Numbered from the stretch's first letter, positions 15,305-24,422 are shown. The stretch: 64,000 bases of DNA from Bacteriovorax stolpii (GCA_945883845.1 CAMCYI010000013.1:1-64000), one strand, 5' to 3'. Numbers and translations are program-made. The notes: generated by a model not told the origin, from the letters alone.

Positions 15305-15342
15305 GAAAAAAGCCCGGTTACTGATCTGTAACCGGGCTTTTT
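15305..15342. terminator. Intrinsic terminator after the M14 peptidase gene
   Basis: A perfect 16-bp stem (AAAAAAGCCCGGTTAC with GTAACCGGGCTTTTTT, loop TGATCT) lies three bases beyond the stop codon of the minus-strand peptidase gene. It is symmetric enough to work on both strands. Confidence 0.92.
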
Positions 15343-15345
15343 TTG

Positions 15346-16206
15346 TTATGGACGAGAAATACCTTTGTAACTCAGGATGCGGGAAACGCAGTCGACTTTC
15401 TGGCCGACATGTTTTGAACGCTCTCTTGGAGAGTTCTTGAAAAATTCAACGAGGGAAAGGGCATCTTTTTTAAGATCAGTTGTCGTACTTCTGATTTCCA
15501 TGAGAAATGACCAGATCCCATGCTTGAAGTAAGCATAATCTTCAAATGAACCTTCTGCAGGGTAAACGATGTCACCGTGAGTTCCAGTTGTGTAGCCATT
15601 GATCTTCGCAGCTTTTTTCGCCCAATCAACAAGAAGAGCATTATCAAGAGTCTTGAAGTTATCAGCGTACATTCCGAATGGGAACGTGAACGATCCAACG
15701 TATCCGTGAACGGAAACAGCAGAAACAACATCTTCTTTATCCATGAAATCAGCAATCAGGTGAGTACTTTTGAGGTTCCAGTCCTGTTTTGTCATACAGG
15801 CATCTTCGTAGTCACGGTTTGAATCATGAGTCTGGTTATCAGAACCAGTTTCTTGTCTGCGGTTAGCGTTGTAACCAGTAATGTTGAGAACAGGAATCAC
15901 ATAATAGAGAACAGAAGAATCGTAGTTTGTGAGAACCTGATCAGCAAAAAGGAAAGGGACTTCAGCAGCAGCTCTTTCATTTCCGTGGTGAGTTCCGACA
16001 ACAAGGTGTTTGATCGTGGCCGTTGAAGAATCACCAATCATCACACCGACAATGTCCATACCCTGATCGTTTTTCCCGAGAGAAAACAGGGCAGTGTGGG
16101 GACGCTTTGCTACTTCATTCAGACGCGTGAGAATCTTATCGTAGTCAGCAGCAAAAACCTGGATCGAAATGATCGCAAGGATGAAAGCGAGAATCAACTT
16201 ATGCAT
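15346..16206 (-). CDS. Secreted M14 zinc carboxypeptidase
   Basis: ATG 16206 follows CAGGAG and opens a signal peptide (MHKLILAFILAIISIQVFA). The 286-residue protein has M14 features: HHGNE (His74 and Glu77 as the HxxE zinc ligands), DSNRDYED corresponding to the substrate-binding NRN segment, VHGY (third zinc ligand His) and MEIR with the catalytic Glu near the end. It should trim C-terminal residues or peptidoglycan peptides in the periplasm or medium. It is divergent from the RNA helicase gene and ends at a strong terminator, so it is probably monocistronic. Confidence 0.85.
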   Translation of the reverse strand: MHKLILAFILAIISIQVFAADYDKILTRLNEVAKRPHTALFSLGKNDQGMDIVGVMIGDSSTATIKHLVVGTHHGNERAAAEVPFLFADQVLTNYDSSVLYYVIPVLNITGYNANRRQETGSDNQTHDSNRDYEDACMTKQDWNLKSTHLIADFMDKEDVVSAVSVHGYVGSFTFPFGMYADNFKTLDNALLVDWAKKAAKINGYTTGTHGDIVYPAEGSFEDYAYFKHGIWSFLMEIRSTTTDLKKDALSLVEFFKNSPRERSKHVGQKVDCVSRILSYKGISRP

Positions 16207-16365
16207 AAAAACTCCTGAAATTTTTTGGACAATACGAGTGTTTCGTCGAGTGATATCACCTGTCAACGATCAGGTATTTGTCCAGCGTTAATCCCGACTA
16301 TTTTGCTTGAAGAAAGAGTGATTGTTTCTCGCCATTGCCTGACAGATTTGCTATCTTGTGCCCAT

Positions 16366-17769
16366 ATGGAAAATGCTGATACTCCCTGGAACTCCTTAGG
16401 TCTCTCCCCTGAAATGCTCGAACAGATTGAAAAGGCCGGCTATAAAAGTCCTTCTCTCGTTCAGGCACAGGCCATTCCCCTGATCCGTGAAGGCTTCGAT
16501 GTCCTCGCATCGTCTCAGACCGGAAGCGGCAAGACGGCGGCCTTTGTGATTCCGATTGTTGAAAAATTCAAAAACAAAAATGGGACTTATATCCTGGCCC
16601 TTTCACCGACCCGTGAGATCGCGCAACAGACAGGTGCAGTCTTTGAAGCGTTCGGTGCTCCCTTTGGTTTAAAAGTTGCCGTCTGTATTGGTGGAGCGTC
16701 GTTACCGGTTGAAAAAGAGGCCCTCGCTTCTTCTCCGCATATCATCGTCGCCACTCCGGGCCGCTTATGTGATCACCTCGAGCGCGGAAATGTCTGGCTT
16801 GATTTCATCCAGTGCCTGATTTTTGATGAAGCTGATCGCATGCTTGAAATGGGATTTGCTAAACAGATTGATACGATTACGGAACAGATTCCGAAAGAAC
16901 GTCAGACACTGATGTTCTCGGCGACTTTCTCGACGGCCGTTGAAAAACTCGCCCGTGCGGCCATGAATAAACCGAAAGAAGTGGTGATCGCAAAATCTGA
17001 AACGACCACACCAAAAATTGAACAAAAATTATTCTGGGTCAGCGAAGACAGAAAACTGCGCGAACTGATTCACATCCTTCGCCAGGATCCGGGCACGATG
17101 TTTGTTTTCGTGAACGCCAAGGAGCGCGCTTATCAGGTGTGGCGACTTCTCAGTAATGCTGGCTTTGATAGTGCAACGTACATCCACTCCGATCTTCCAC
17201 AGGAAGCGCGTGAGCAGGCCGTCGCTGAATTCAAATCAGGAAAGTATCGTGTGATCATTGCGACAGACGTGATGGGCCGCGGGATTGATGTTGATGATGT
17301 TGCTCACGTAGTGAACTATGATGTTCCGCGCGAGCCTGAAGACTATATTCACAGAATCGGTCGTACCGGACGTCGTGGTCTCACAGGACACGCCAGTACA
17401 TTTGCCATCCCTGGAAAAGATGATCGCAGTATCAAGGCGATCGGAAAACTTCGCGGAGTTGAAGCACCTGATGCACCGGAACCTCAATCAGCTGACAGCA
17501 GAAATTCAAGAGGCGGAAGACCTCCACAACGTAATCAGGGCCCTGCCCAGAATAGCCGTGGGCCACGTCCTGATGGCGATAGAAATCAGAAACCCCGGGG
17601 ACCTCGTCCGGAAGGTGACAGAAGTCCGCGTCCGCCACGTGAACAGCGTCCTCGTCAGGATCATGCTCCTAAGCATGTTCAGCCTCAGGCGACGAAGCCA
17701 GCAGAAGTTGCGATGCCGGTTAAAAAAGCTGGTTTCCTCGATAAGATTAAAAGCTTTTTTAAACGTTAG
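16366..17769 (+). CDS. rhlE: DEAD-box ATP-dependent RNA helicase, RhlE-like
   Basis: ATG 16366 begins MENADTPWNSLGLS, which aligns with the usual start and Q-motif of RhlE/DeaD helicases, giving 467 residues; the open frame upstream is unlikely to be translated. Motifs present are SSQTGSGKT (I), TPGRL (Ib), DEAD (II), SAT (III), ATDVMGRGID (V) and HRIGRTGR (VI). The C-terminal tail of about 90 residues is rich in Arg, Gly, Pro and Asp with RGPRP-type repeats, expected to bind RNA. It unwinds structured RNA in ribosome assembly or mRNA decay. No ribosome-binding site is obvious. Confidence 0.92.
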   Translation: MENADTPWNSLGLSPEMLEQIEKAGYKSPSLVQAQAIPLIREGFDVLASSQTGSGKTAAFVIPIVEKFKNKNGTYILALSPTREIAQQTGAVFEAFGAPFGLKVAVCIGGASLPVEKEALASSPHIIVATPGRLCDHLERGNVWLDFIQCLIFDEADRMLEMGFAKQIDTITEQIPKERQTLMFSATFSTAVEKLARAAMNKPKEVVIAKSETTTPKIEQKLFWVSEDRKLRELIHILRQDPGTMFVFVNAKERAYQVWRLLSNAGFDSATYIHSDLPQEAREQAVAEFKSGKYRVIIATDVMGRGIDVDDVAHVVNYDVPREPEDYIHRIGRTGRRGLTGHASTFAIPGKDDRSIKAIGKLRGVEAPDAPEPQSADSRNSRGGRPPQRNQGPAQNSRGPRPDGDRNQKPRGPRPEGDRSPRPPREQRPRQDHAPKHVQPQATKPAEVAMPVKKAGFLDKIKSFFKR

Positions 17770-17777
17770 GACTTCGC

Positions 17778-18629
17778 ATGCAATTTCTGATGATGCTTCT
17801 CGTTTCATTCTCACTCTTCGCCACAACGAAGAAGGAAGTGGTTTATGGAGAAGACAATCGCGTAGATGTCTATGCCTCAACTCAGTCTGCGTATGTCGAA
17901 TATTCACGGGCAACGGCAGCCATGGTTCCCAATATTCTTCTCCACGCCACAGGAAAAGAGACAATCATCAGAAGCGCGTCTCTCACTGAGCGCGGCATCT
18001 GCGCTGACCAGAAATTCGCTGCCCAGCCGACTGCGGCCCGTTGTTCAGGATTTCTGATCTCAGAGAATGTTCTCGTGACTGCCGGCCATTGCATTCGCAA
18101 TGATGCTGACTGCAAGATCAATCGCTGGATTTTCGATTACAAGATCGATCACGCCGACCAGGTCAAAGTCAAGGTTCCTAACAAAAGCGTATTCACCTGT
18201 AAAAAAATCCTCGGGCGTATGTTTGAAGAGAATGACGGCACTGATTACGCTGTGATTGAACTCACTAAAAAAGTCACTGATAGAAGACCACTCACTTTCC
18301 GCAAAAGTGGAAAAATTGAACCGGGCACATCATTAGTCGTTATCGGCCATCCCTCAGGACTTCCGACGAAAATCGCTGACGGAGCAAAAGTTCGCAGTGT
18401 GAATGACAAGTTTTTCGTCGCTGATCTTGATACCTTTGGAGGAAACTCCGGTTCTGCCGTCATCAATACAAAGACCGGTGAAGTCGAGGGGATACTCGTT
18501 CGCGGAGAGACAGACTATATCGATAACGAAGCCCGTGGTTGCAAAGAAGTGAACACATGTCTGCAGGACGATTGTCGTGGCGAAGATGTCCAGGACATTA
18601 CTCATGTAACGGTTATTCAGACTCCCTGA
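17778..18629 (+). CDS. Secreted trypsin-like serine protease (S1 family)
   Basis: The 283-residue precursor has a signal peptide and the S1 triad: TAGHC (His104), DYAVIEL (Asp156) and GGNSGS (Ser224). Four or more Cys around the His loop and C-terminus suggest disulfides. The sequence resembles glutamyl endopeptidase/S1B-like bacterial enzymes. It starts eight bases after the helicase stop, with AGGA before the ATG, so it may be read from the helicase promoter. Its TGA abuts the TGA of convergent thpR (palindrome TGATCA). Confidence 0.85.
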   Translation: MQFLMMLLVSFSLFATTKKEVVYGEDNRVDVYASTQSAYVEYSRATAAMVPNILLHATGKETIIRSASLTERGICADQKFAAQPTAARCSGFLISENVLVTAGHCIRNDADCKINRWIFDYKIDHADQVKVKVPNKSVFTCKKILGRMFEENDGTDYAVIELTKKVTDRRPLTFRKSGKIEPGTSLVVIGHPSGLPTKIADGAKVRSVNDKFFVADLDTFGGNSGSAVINTKTGEVEGILVRGETDYIDNEARGCKEVNTCLQDDCRGEDVQDITHVTVIQTP

Positions 18630-19148
18630 TCAGGCCGCCACTGACAGGATGACATGGTACTTGTGATTGTTGTCGTCTTTTTTCGATTCAAATAACTCGA
18701 TCTTATTCACCTTAAATTTATATCTTTTAAACGGCCGTTGGTTCAGTCCGCTTTTCAATTCATCATATTCATAACGCTGCCATCTCTTCACGGTCACGTG
18801 AGGAATGAATGCCTTTCGATCAGGACGGAGCCACTCAGGAAAAAGATTTTCAATGCGATCTTTGAGGGCAAGGAGTTCCTTGGAAGGTGCGAGACTCAGA
18901 TACATCACACGACGGCTGAAGAATTCCACACCGGTGAGTTCAAGTTCAAAAGGTTCAAAGTGGACGGACTGAAGTCTGGTCTTTATTTCCTGGGCCTCAT
19001 CTTCTTTGACAGAACCAATGAAGAGCAGGGTCTGATGATAATCATGGGGACTCTCCCAGCCTTTGGGAGTCTTCTGCAGATGATGGAGATACTGATGAAT
19101 GGATTCTTTGATATCTTCGGGGATATCAAGTCCGATGAAGATTCTCAT
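18630..19148 (-). CDS. thpR: RNA 2',3'-cyclic phosphodiesterase (2H family)
   Basis: The 172-residue protein has the two HxTx motifs of the 2H phosphoesterase superfamily, HQTL (His38) and HVTV (His117), and opens with the typical MRIFIGLDIPEDI. The family opens 2',3'-cyclic phosphates on RNA and can ligate tRNA half-molecules in vitro. The enzyme is cytoplasmic. It is transcribed alone, and its stop abuts the serine protease stop. Confidence 0.9.
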   Translation of the reverse strand: MRIFIGLDIPEDIKESIHQYLHHLQKTPKGWESPHDYHQTLLFIGSVKEDEAQEIKTRLQSVHFEPFELELTGVEFFSRRVMYLSLAPSKELLALKDRIENLFPEWLRPDRKAFIPHVTVKRWQRYEYDELKSGLNQRPFKRYKFKVNKIELFESKKDDNNHKYHVILSVAA

Positions 19149-19210
19149 GTTTCTATTTTAGCACGTATCCGGATTCGACTCTCGTGACCTCATGTTTCTT
19201 TTGATATCCT

Positions 19211-19375
19211 TCATGAAGGAGGTTTAAAGTGAGAAGTCACTTTCTGAATCCCATGAGTTCTGGTCGACATATGTGCCTTGCTCCAGCGAGGCCGACAAAT
19301 CAGCATAGTCAGCGTCGCCAGAGAGATGCGACTCAGTATGATGACATTTCTTTTGTTGATGAACAGATCTTTCAT
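19211..19375 (-). CDS. Possible 54-aa membrane peptide, third in the CAP operon
   Basis: The frame begins 10 bp after the stop of the 112-aa gene, with AGGGGG five to nine bases before the ATG, and encodes 54 residues with a hydrophobic stretch at 11-27 (VIILSRISLATLTMLIC) and a basic tail. The position and ribosome-binding site fit an operon member. It competes with a GTG-start frame on the other strand over the same bases, so only one may be real. No family is recognised. Confidence 0.4.
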   Translation of the reverse strand: MKDLFINKRNVIILSRISLATLTMLICRPRWSKAHMSTRTHGIQKVTSHFKPPS

Positions 19376-19429
19376 AAATCCCCCTCTAAACCAGATAGTT
19401 TTCCTGTGCTCTTCTTACCATCTCTTTGA
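19229..19429 (+). CDS. Possible small ORF with GTG start and strong ribosome-binding site
   Basis: GTG 19229 is preceded six bases upstream by AAGGAGG, which lies in the 14-bp palindrome TCCTTCATGAAGGA and its flank. The 66-residue product is hydrophilic, rich in Arg, Gln, Ser and Pro, and matches no family. Its 3' end runs 44 bp antisense into the 112-aa gene, and it is antisense to most of the 54-aa minus-strand frame. The initiation signal is the only strong support. Confidence 0.3.
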   Translation: MRSHFLNPMSSGRHMCLAPARPTNQHSQRRQRDATQYDDISFVDEQIFHKSPSKPDSFPVLFLPSL

Positions 19430-19724
19430 GAAATGGCTGAACGCGGATAAGAGTCTCATTGTTCGCGGCTTCGATGAATCTTGTCTGTTCACCCTTGTGA
19501 TAGACAATTCTTTTTGCATCTGAGTCCCACTCAATTTTTTCTTCAGCATTGAGAAAAAGAATAATGTCGTCAACACCCTCCCGGAACATGAGAGTCATGA
19601 GATTGATGTCGCGTTTTACTTCATGTGCCAGTGAAGCTTCATCTTTCTCCATCCGCTCCCGGCGAAGCCGGATGTCATAGAGTTCATTCAGTGCTCTTTC
19701 AAGATCAGTTTTTTCTGCAGACAT
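19386..19724 (-). CDS. Hypothetical protein with charged helical N-terminus
   Basis: The 112-residue protein starts six bases after AAGGAG; the G-rich part overlaps the TAA stop of the CAP lipoprotein gene, which implies coupled translation. The first 45 residues are highly charged and probably a coiled coil (DLERALNELYDIRLRRERME). The remainder mixes strands and helices. There is no signal peptide and no recognised family. It is the middle gene of a probable three-gene operon. Confidence 0.7.
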   Translation of the reverse strand: MSAEKTDLERALNELYDIRLRRERMEKDEASLAHEVKRDINLMTLMFREGVDDIILFLNAEEKIEWDSDAKRIVYHKGEQTRFIEAANNETLIRVQPFLKEMVRRAQENYLV

Positions 19725-19734
19725 GGTGTGCTCC

Positions 19735-20214
19735 TTAGTTAGCTTCGAGGAAAATTTCAGTCCAATATAGAGTTCCGGATGAACTCTTTGCGTATCCGAA
19801 ACCCGAATGTGTCATTCGTAATTGTTCAATGTTTGCCTTGTGTCCGGACGAATTCATCCAGGCAGAGTAGGCCGCCTCGGCATTTTTTTGTCCCATGGCC
19901 ACGTTCTCTGCGCAGAGATTGCCACCACCCATTGCCGATCGCGCCTCAGCACAGCGTGAAGAAAATCCTGTGTGTCCGAAGATCACGGATCCTTTGGCCA
20001 TGTTGTTACTGTGTGACTGGGCAATAGAATTGAGTTTTGCCGCAAAGTTAAGAGTGTCGAGACCTATATCGATGCGATGATTGTTAATCAGAGTCACAAA
20101 CTCATCTGTGGTTGGTTCTGACTCCATTGCCGGTGAGGTGATATCTGTCAGTGATGTGCCATCTTTATCTGCGCAGGCCGCAAAAAAAAGTAAAACAGAC
20201 AAAATGTATTTCAT
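19735..20214 (-). CDS. CAP-superfamily (SCP/PR-1) lipoprotein
   Basis: ATG 20214 follows GAGGGGG and gives a 159-residue protein whose signal ends in a lipobox (LLFFAAC). The mature part is a CAP domain: FVTLINNHRIDIGLDTL at the start, SHSNNMAKG with FGHTGFSSR (CAP His), LCAENVAMG (CAP Glu) and AYSAWMNSSGHKANI with the second His. These residues form the CAP cavity. Bacterial CAP lipoproteins are usually exported and of unclear role. It heads a minus-strand operon. Confidence 0.85.
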   Translation of the reverse strand: MKYILSVLLFFAACADKDGTSLTDITSPAMESEPTTDEFVTLINNHRIDIGLDTLNFAAKLNSIAQSHSNNMAKGSVIFGHTGFSSRCAEARSAMGGGNLCAENVAMGQKNAEAAYSAWMNSSGHKANIEQLRMTHSGFGYAKSSSGTLYWTEIFLEAN

Positions 20215-20290
20215 GAGATCCCCCTCGGTTGATCTCACTGTACGTTTCAATCCTTGAAGCTTTGTGGAGTGAGGGAGGCGGAAAAAACTG

Positions 20291-21754
20291 CTAGGTGTGG
20301 CGGAAAATGACACGAAGGCAGGCACCATTCATATCATCGCGATTCTCAATCAAAACTTTCCCATGGTGAACTTCGGCGATGGCCTTCATGATGACAGAAC
20401 CAAGACCGAGAGAAAAATGGCCGCTCTGGCTGTCCTTGATTTTTCTGCGCTCGCGACGTTTACCAAATGACTTGATAGCGTCTTCAGAAACCCCCGGCCC
20501 ATCATCCTTGATCTGAACTTCAATGCCATCCTTGTTGCTGACAAGACTGACTGTGACCGCTTCCCGGGCATAGCGTGAAGCATTGTCGAATGCATTTTTA
20601 AAAAGGCGAAGAACGAGATGCGAATCCCCGAGGATGAGTGAAGGCCCGAAGCCTTCATTCGAAAATTTCCAGTTTAGGTGCGATGCTGTTTTTCGGTTGT
20701 TTATTTCTTCAAGGAGAATTTCATCGAGCATGACGGCCGTTGTATTTTTCCGGTAACGGGGAGAATCGATAGTGGCCACAATGGTGAGCTTATCGAGGAG
20801 CTCCTGAAAGTACGAGATATCACTCTCGAGCATCTGGAAAATATCTTTCCGTTCTTCAGCAGAAAGCATGCCTTCAAAATCCCGGAGAGTATCAAAGGTC
20901 GTCCGCAGACTGGTGAGGGGAGTGCGCACATCGTGGCCCAGCTCCTGCAAAAGCTGTGAGCGGGAAGATTCCGCGTGCCGGATTTTTTCAACGAGGGATT
21001 CAATCTTCTCCGCCATGCGGTTGAAGTCGACGATAAGGTTTCCAAACTGATCGAAGCGTTTAATTTCAAAGCGAGCTTTCAGATCACCGGACTCAAGTCG
21101 TGCCATCACTTTTCTTGCCTTCGCAGATTTTCGCTGGAGATAAAAGAAACTGATTGTGAGGGCAAGAAACACTGTAGCAGCCGCTGTTAAAAACGTATGA
21201 ATCCCCTGGACCCAGAGGAATGGTCCATGAAAAAGAGATTTTGGATTATGAGAAATCAAGTAGGACACCGGTGATGTCTCGAGTTTCATGATGAAAGATT
21301 TCGATGAGAGAAGGCCAATGCGGTTTGATTCAACGGCATGTATCTTTTTCGGAAGAATGAAAGCAGTCCAGTTAAGCGGAAGATTCTTATGAATGACATT
21401 GGAGGATAGAACTTTTCCTTTTTCAGAAACAATCCAGAGATCAGGTCCTGGTTGCTCACTATTTCCATGCCGGGCCACATCCGGAGACCCAAACTCCGTG
21501 GACGCTTCCATCAATGACAAAGTTTCATTCGGAACTTCAGGCGGAACGAGATATTTGACGATATTTACTTTCTCAATTGGCCTCGAGATCACGGCCTTCT
21601 CAACTTTCTTTGCCATGTAGAGAAGGTATCCATACCGATAATCATCAACGACGAGTTCAGAAATACGAACAAGGCAGTAGAGCGAAAGAAAACTGAGCAG
21701 TAAGGCCCCTGTGATACTGACAAGAATGAGTTTAAAGTATGTCAGTTTTTTCAT
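20291..21754 (-). CDS. Membrane sensor histidine kinase
   Basis: The 487-residue protein has an N-terminal membrane helix (8-30), an extracytoplasmic domain of about 150 residues, a second membrane helix (about 183-205), a HAMP region, the phosphoacceptor motif ELGHDVRTPLTSLR, an N box (LFKNAFDNASRYA), DDGPGVS and GLGSVIMKAIAEVHHG. It should autophosphorylate on His and pass the phosphate to the response regulator whose gene overlaps it by 4 bp. The signal is unknown. Confidence 0.92.
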   Translation of the reverse strand: MKKLTYFKLILVSITGALLLSFLSLYCLVRISELVVDDYRYGYLLYMAKKVEKAVISRPIEKVNIVKYLVPPEVPNETLSLMEASTEFGSPDVARHGNSEQPGPDLWIVSEKGKVLSSNVIHKNLPLNWTAFILPKKIHAVESNRIGLLSSKSFIMKLETSPVSYLISHNPKSLFHGPFLWVQGIHTFLTAAATVFLALTISFFYLQRKSAKARKVMARLESGDLKARFEIKRFDQFGNLIVDFNRMAEKIESLVEKIRHAESSRSQLLQELGHDVRTPLTSLRTTFDTLRDFEGMLSAEERKDIFQMLESDISYFQELLDKLTIVATIDSPRYRKNTTAVMLDEILLEEINNRKTASHLNWKFSNEGFGPSLILGDSHLVLRLFKNAFDNASRYAREAVTVSLVSNKDGIEVQIKDDGPGVSEDAIKSFGKRRERRKIKDSQSGHFSLGLGSVIMKAIAEVHHGKVLIENRDDMNGACLRVIFRHT

Positions 21755-22431
21755 GCTTTTTGATTGAGCTCCAGTCGGTAACCCAGACCATAAACGGAGA
21801 CGATCTGAATTCCTACGCCCGCCACTTCACGCAGTTTTTTACGAAGATGACTCATGTGAGAGTCAATCGTGCGGTCGAAAGTTTCAGACTCATCATAGAG
21901 AAGTGATAAAATACTTTCTCGTGTTACCACGTCACCGGATTTTTTCATCAGGATCATGAGGATCTCGAGCTCTTTACGAGAAAGAGTAATAAGTTGTCCC
22001 GCGAATGTGGCCACGCGTTTTGCTGAGTCGACACTCAATGGTCCGAGGTTCATGACTGTAGGTGCGATAGAAAAACGCCTGAGGGCCTTATGTATACGGG
22101 CCTTGAGTTCATCCATGCCGAAAGGTTTTCGAAGATAGTCGTCGCCACCTGAGGAAATGGCCTTTACGACAGTTTTTTCCTCTGTGAGAGCAGAGATAAA
22201 TAGAATCGGAACATCATCTCCGGTAGTTCGGATTTTTTCACACAGATCAAGGCCATTGCCGTCCGGAAGTCCGATATCGAGACAGACAAGATCAAAGTGA
22301 TGATTTTTGAGTGCGCTCCATGCTTCAGACACGGTTGAAGCATCCTGAACATCAAAGCCACTGAGTTTGAGATTGAGCTTTAGACTTTTTGAAATTTGAG
22401 GGTCGTCTTCTACGATCAAAATTCTTGGCAT
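21751..22431 (-). CDS. OmpR/PhoB-family response regulator
   Basis: The 226-residue protein has a receiver domain with acidic pocket VEDD (8-10), phosphoacceptor Asp52 in LDIGLPDG, ISALTEE and YLRKPF (Lys), followed by a winged-helix DNA-binding domain (LITLSRKELEILMILMKKSG, DRTIDSHMSHLRKKL, VYGLGYRL). It works with the adjacent kinase. The operon order is regulator first, kinase second. A 160-bp gap upstream holds the presumed promoter. Confidence 0.93.
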   Translation of the reverse strand: MPRILIVEDDPQISKSLKLNLKLSGFDVQDASTVSEAWSALKNHHFDLVCLDIGLPDGNGLDLCEKIRTTGDDVPILFISALTEEKTVVKAISSGGDDYLRKPFGMDELKARIHKALRRFSIAPTVMNLGPLSVDSAKRVATFAGQLITLSRKELEILMILMKKSGDVVTRESILSLLYDESETFDRTIDSHMSHLRKKLREVAGVGIQIVSVYGLGYRLELNQKA

Positions 22432-22591
22432 GATATGAAGTCCTTTTCATTAACTTGAAGCATCAATCATGGCACAAACTTAATTAGTCTAAAAAACAAA
22501 CCGACCAGAATTTGAATTTGTAACCAGAATAAATTCTCATCGAATTAAATGAACCAGAGTAAAAAAAACGGTCAGTTTCTATTTGAATTAG

Positions 22592-23683
22592 TCATGGGTC
22601 GAAACGGAAAGGAAGTTTTTTGGAGAGCTCAGCGATGAGCTCTTCAACATGTCCTTTCTCTGATTCAACAAATTTTTCAATAGCATTAGCAAAAGCAGGT
22701 TGCTTAATCTGATGAGCACTGAAGATCTTCACCGGGCGAAAACCTCTGGGGATCTTGTGTTCACCTTGGGCACCTGCCTCAAAGAGAGGAATTTTCCTCT
22801 CAAAACAAAAGTCCATTCCCTGATAATAGCAAAGCTCGAAATGGAGATTCCTGATCTCTTTCAGTGAACCCCAGTAACGGCCATAGAGTCTTTTCTCGTC
22901 AAAGAGGAAAAGTGAGCCGGCCACCGGATTTTCATTTTCAGTGGCCTCCACATAGAGGATTTTATCCCGTAGTGTAACGAAGATTTCATCAAAGAATGTT
23001 TCTGTCAGATAGGCCTGACCATCCTTTTTATCTATGGTGGTGAGATAGAACTGATACATGCGCGTGGCATGCTCTTTTGTAAGTTCGGTGCCGGTATATT
23101 TTGTGATGGAGAGATCCGGAAAAATTCTTTCCTGCGCAATGTGCTTGGCCTTCTTTGGCTTGAGTTCGGAGAGAAAATGCTTGAAGTCCCTGAATCTATT
23201 TTCATAATGGTACTGAAAGCTTTCTCTGATCATGTAACCGCGGTTTTTGAAATACGCGACTTCGTCTTCGGGTAGAAATAAGATATGACTGGAAGAAAGC
23301 CCGTGATTCTTAAAATAAGTCTCAAGCTCTTCGATCAATAGATCAGCTTTATCCTTCTGAAATTCTTTCATGACAAAATGAGGATTGTTCACCGGAGTCA
23401 GCGGAACCATAGATGTAAGCTTAGGATAATAATCCAGGCCATGTGCCTGATAAGCACGTGCCCATTCCCAATCGAAGATGAACTCACCGTAGCTATGGAG
23501 CTTGATAAAAGTGTAAAGGAGTCCTGTTTCTTCCTGGCCAATGATGAGTGGAATCCAGCCGGTGCTTTCTCCGATCGAACCAGAATTTTCAAGGGCGAGA
23601 AAAAATTCAAACTGAAGAAAGGCGTCAGAAGGAGAATGTTTTTTCCAGAGATGTTCAATATCCCGGAAGCGATGAAAGATCAT
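22592..23683 (-). CDS. GNAT/FemAB-like acyltransferase, COG3146-type
   Basis: The 363-residue protein resembles the COG3146 family of predicted peptidoglycan-related N-acyltransferases: FLQFEFFLALENSGSIGESTGWIP at the start, a central GNAT-like domain, PVAGSLFLFDEKRLYGRYWGS and the conserved ELCYYQGMDFCFERKIPLFEAGAQGEHKIPRGF (quoted in shorter pieces: HFELCYYQGMDFC, GAQGEHK, RGF). A role in modifying peptidoglycan or an amino-acid-linked lipid is suggested by family ties only. It overlaps a small upstream gene by 4 bp. Confidence 0.8.
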   Translation of the reverse strand: MIFHRFRDIEHLWKKHSPSDAFLQFEFFLALENSGSIGESTGWIPLIIGQEETGLLYTFIKLHSYGEFIFDWEWARAYQAHGLDYYPKLTSMVPLTPVNNPHFVMKEFQKDKADLLIEELETYFKNHGLSSSHILFLPEDEVAYFKNRGYMIRESFQYHYENRFRDFKHFLSELKPKKAKHIAQERIFPDLSITKYTGTELTKEHATRMYQFYLTTIDKKDGQAYLTETFFDEIFVTLRDKILYVEATENENPVAGSLFLFDEKRLYGRYWGSLKEIRNLHFELCYYQGMDFCFERKIPLFEAGAQGEHKIPRGFRPVKIFSAHQIKQPAFANAIEKFVESEKGHVEELIAELSKKLPFRFDP

Positions 23684-23856
23684 AGGTTCTGAAGAGAGCG
23701 GGGAATGAGCTCACTTCCCTGAAAATAAATCGCCTGATGAATGTTTTCCGGGAGAGGCAGCAAGATCGAGAGGTCGGCGGCTTTCCAGATCATCGCAGGT
23801 TCACGGCACCAGGCAAACTGGGTCAGAATAAAAAGGATAAGAAAACATGCTCGCAT
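23680..23856 (-). CDS. Small secreted protein upstream of the acyltransferase
   Basis: An in-frame ATG at 23856 opens a signal peptide (MRACFLILFILTQFAWC), giving a 58-residue precursor and a mature peptide of about 41 residues. An earlier start at 23889 is possible; neither has a clear ribosome-binding site. The end overlaps the acyltransferase start by 4 bp, which supports coupled translation. No family is recognised. Confidence 0.5.
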   Translation of the reverse strand: MRACFLILFILTQFAWCREPAMIWKAADLSILLPLPENIHQAIYFQGSELIPRSLQNL

Positions 23857-23915
23857 AGGGAGAAAGCTTACCATGAGGAAGCATGCCAAATGACGAAAGA
23901 GAGGAATTTTTACAA

Positions 23916-24371
23916 CTATGAAAGACCAGGATTCTTAGGTCCCGGGTCTGGCTTCATTTTTTCGGCAGACTTCTGGTGCTGGATGAATTCGAGGACTGAA
24001 TTCTTGACCAGGCTATCGATATAACGATGGACGTATTTTACGACCTCGGTATCCCCCATAGGATAGAGATATGAAATGAGCGTTTCCCTGAGGGCGCTGA
24101 ACTCGTTTAAAATATCCGCGAGGGTGAACTGAGTCAGGACCGCTCTTTGGAAACCATGGGCCCTTGCGAGTTCTATGTCGTCTCTCGTCCCTCGCTTGAG
24201 AGCTTTGGATAAGTTCTCGAGAATTTCCGGCATGTGATCCAAAAGGATAATCACACTCTCTTTTTTATTCTCATCAAGCCTATGCCGGACGGTATGTTCC
24301 CATTGAGATAAAATGATTTTATCAAGAGTGGCGATTTTTTCTGAAATTTCGATCCAGCTGTTTGTTTCCAT
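23916..24371 (-). CDS. RsbRD-type helical sensor domain protein, stand-alone
   Basis: The 151-residue protein is all-helical and resembles the N-terminal domain of RsbRD-like co-antagonists, often found ahead of kinases: a long helix with QWEHTVRHRL, then HMPEILENLSKAL, ARAHGFQRAVLTQFTLADIL and NEFSALRETLISYLYP. The HGxxR-x4-F pattern is the typical core. No output domain follows, so it may act in trans on a kinase or anti-sigma switch. It is transcribed in the same direction as its neighbours. Confidence 0.5.
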   Translation of the reverse strand: METNSWIEISEKIATLDKIILSQWEHTVRHRLDENKKESVIILLDHMPEILENLSKALKRGTRDDIELARAHGFQRAVLTQFTLADILNEFSALRETLISYLYPMGDTEVVKYVHRYIDSLVKNSVLEFIQHQKSAEKMKPDPGPKNPGLS

Positions 24372-24422
24372 GGCGAAAAGGCTAACACAATGTGAATAAA
24401 GACATTCTAAATATCACCGCAA

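Noticed and set aside
17506..17964. Minus-strand frame of 152 codons
   Set aside because: It opposes the Arg/Gly-rich helicase tail, where low complexity keeps alternative frames open.
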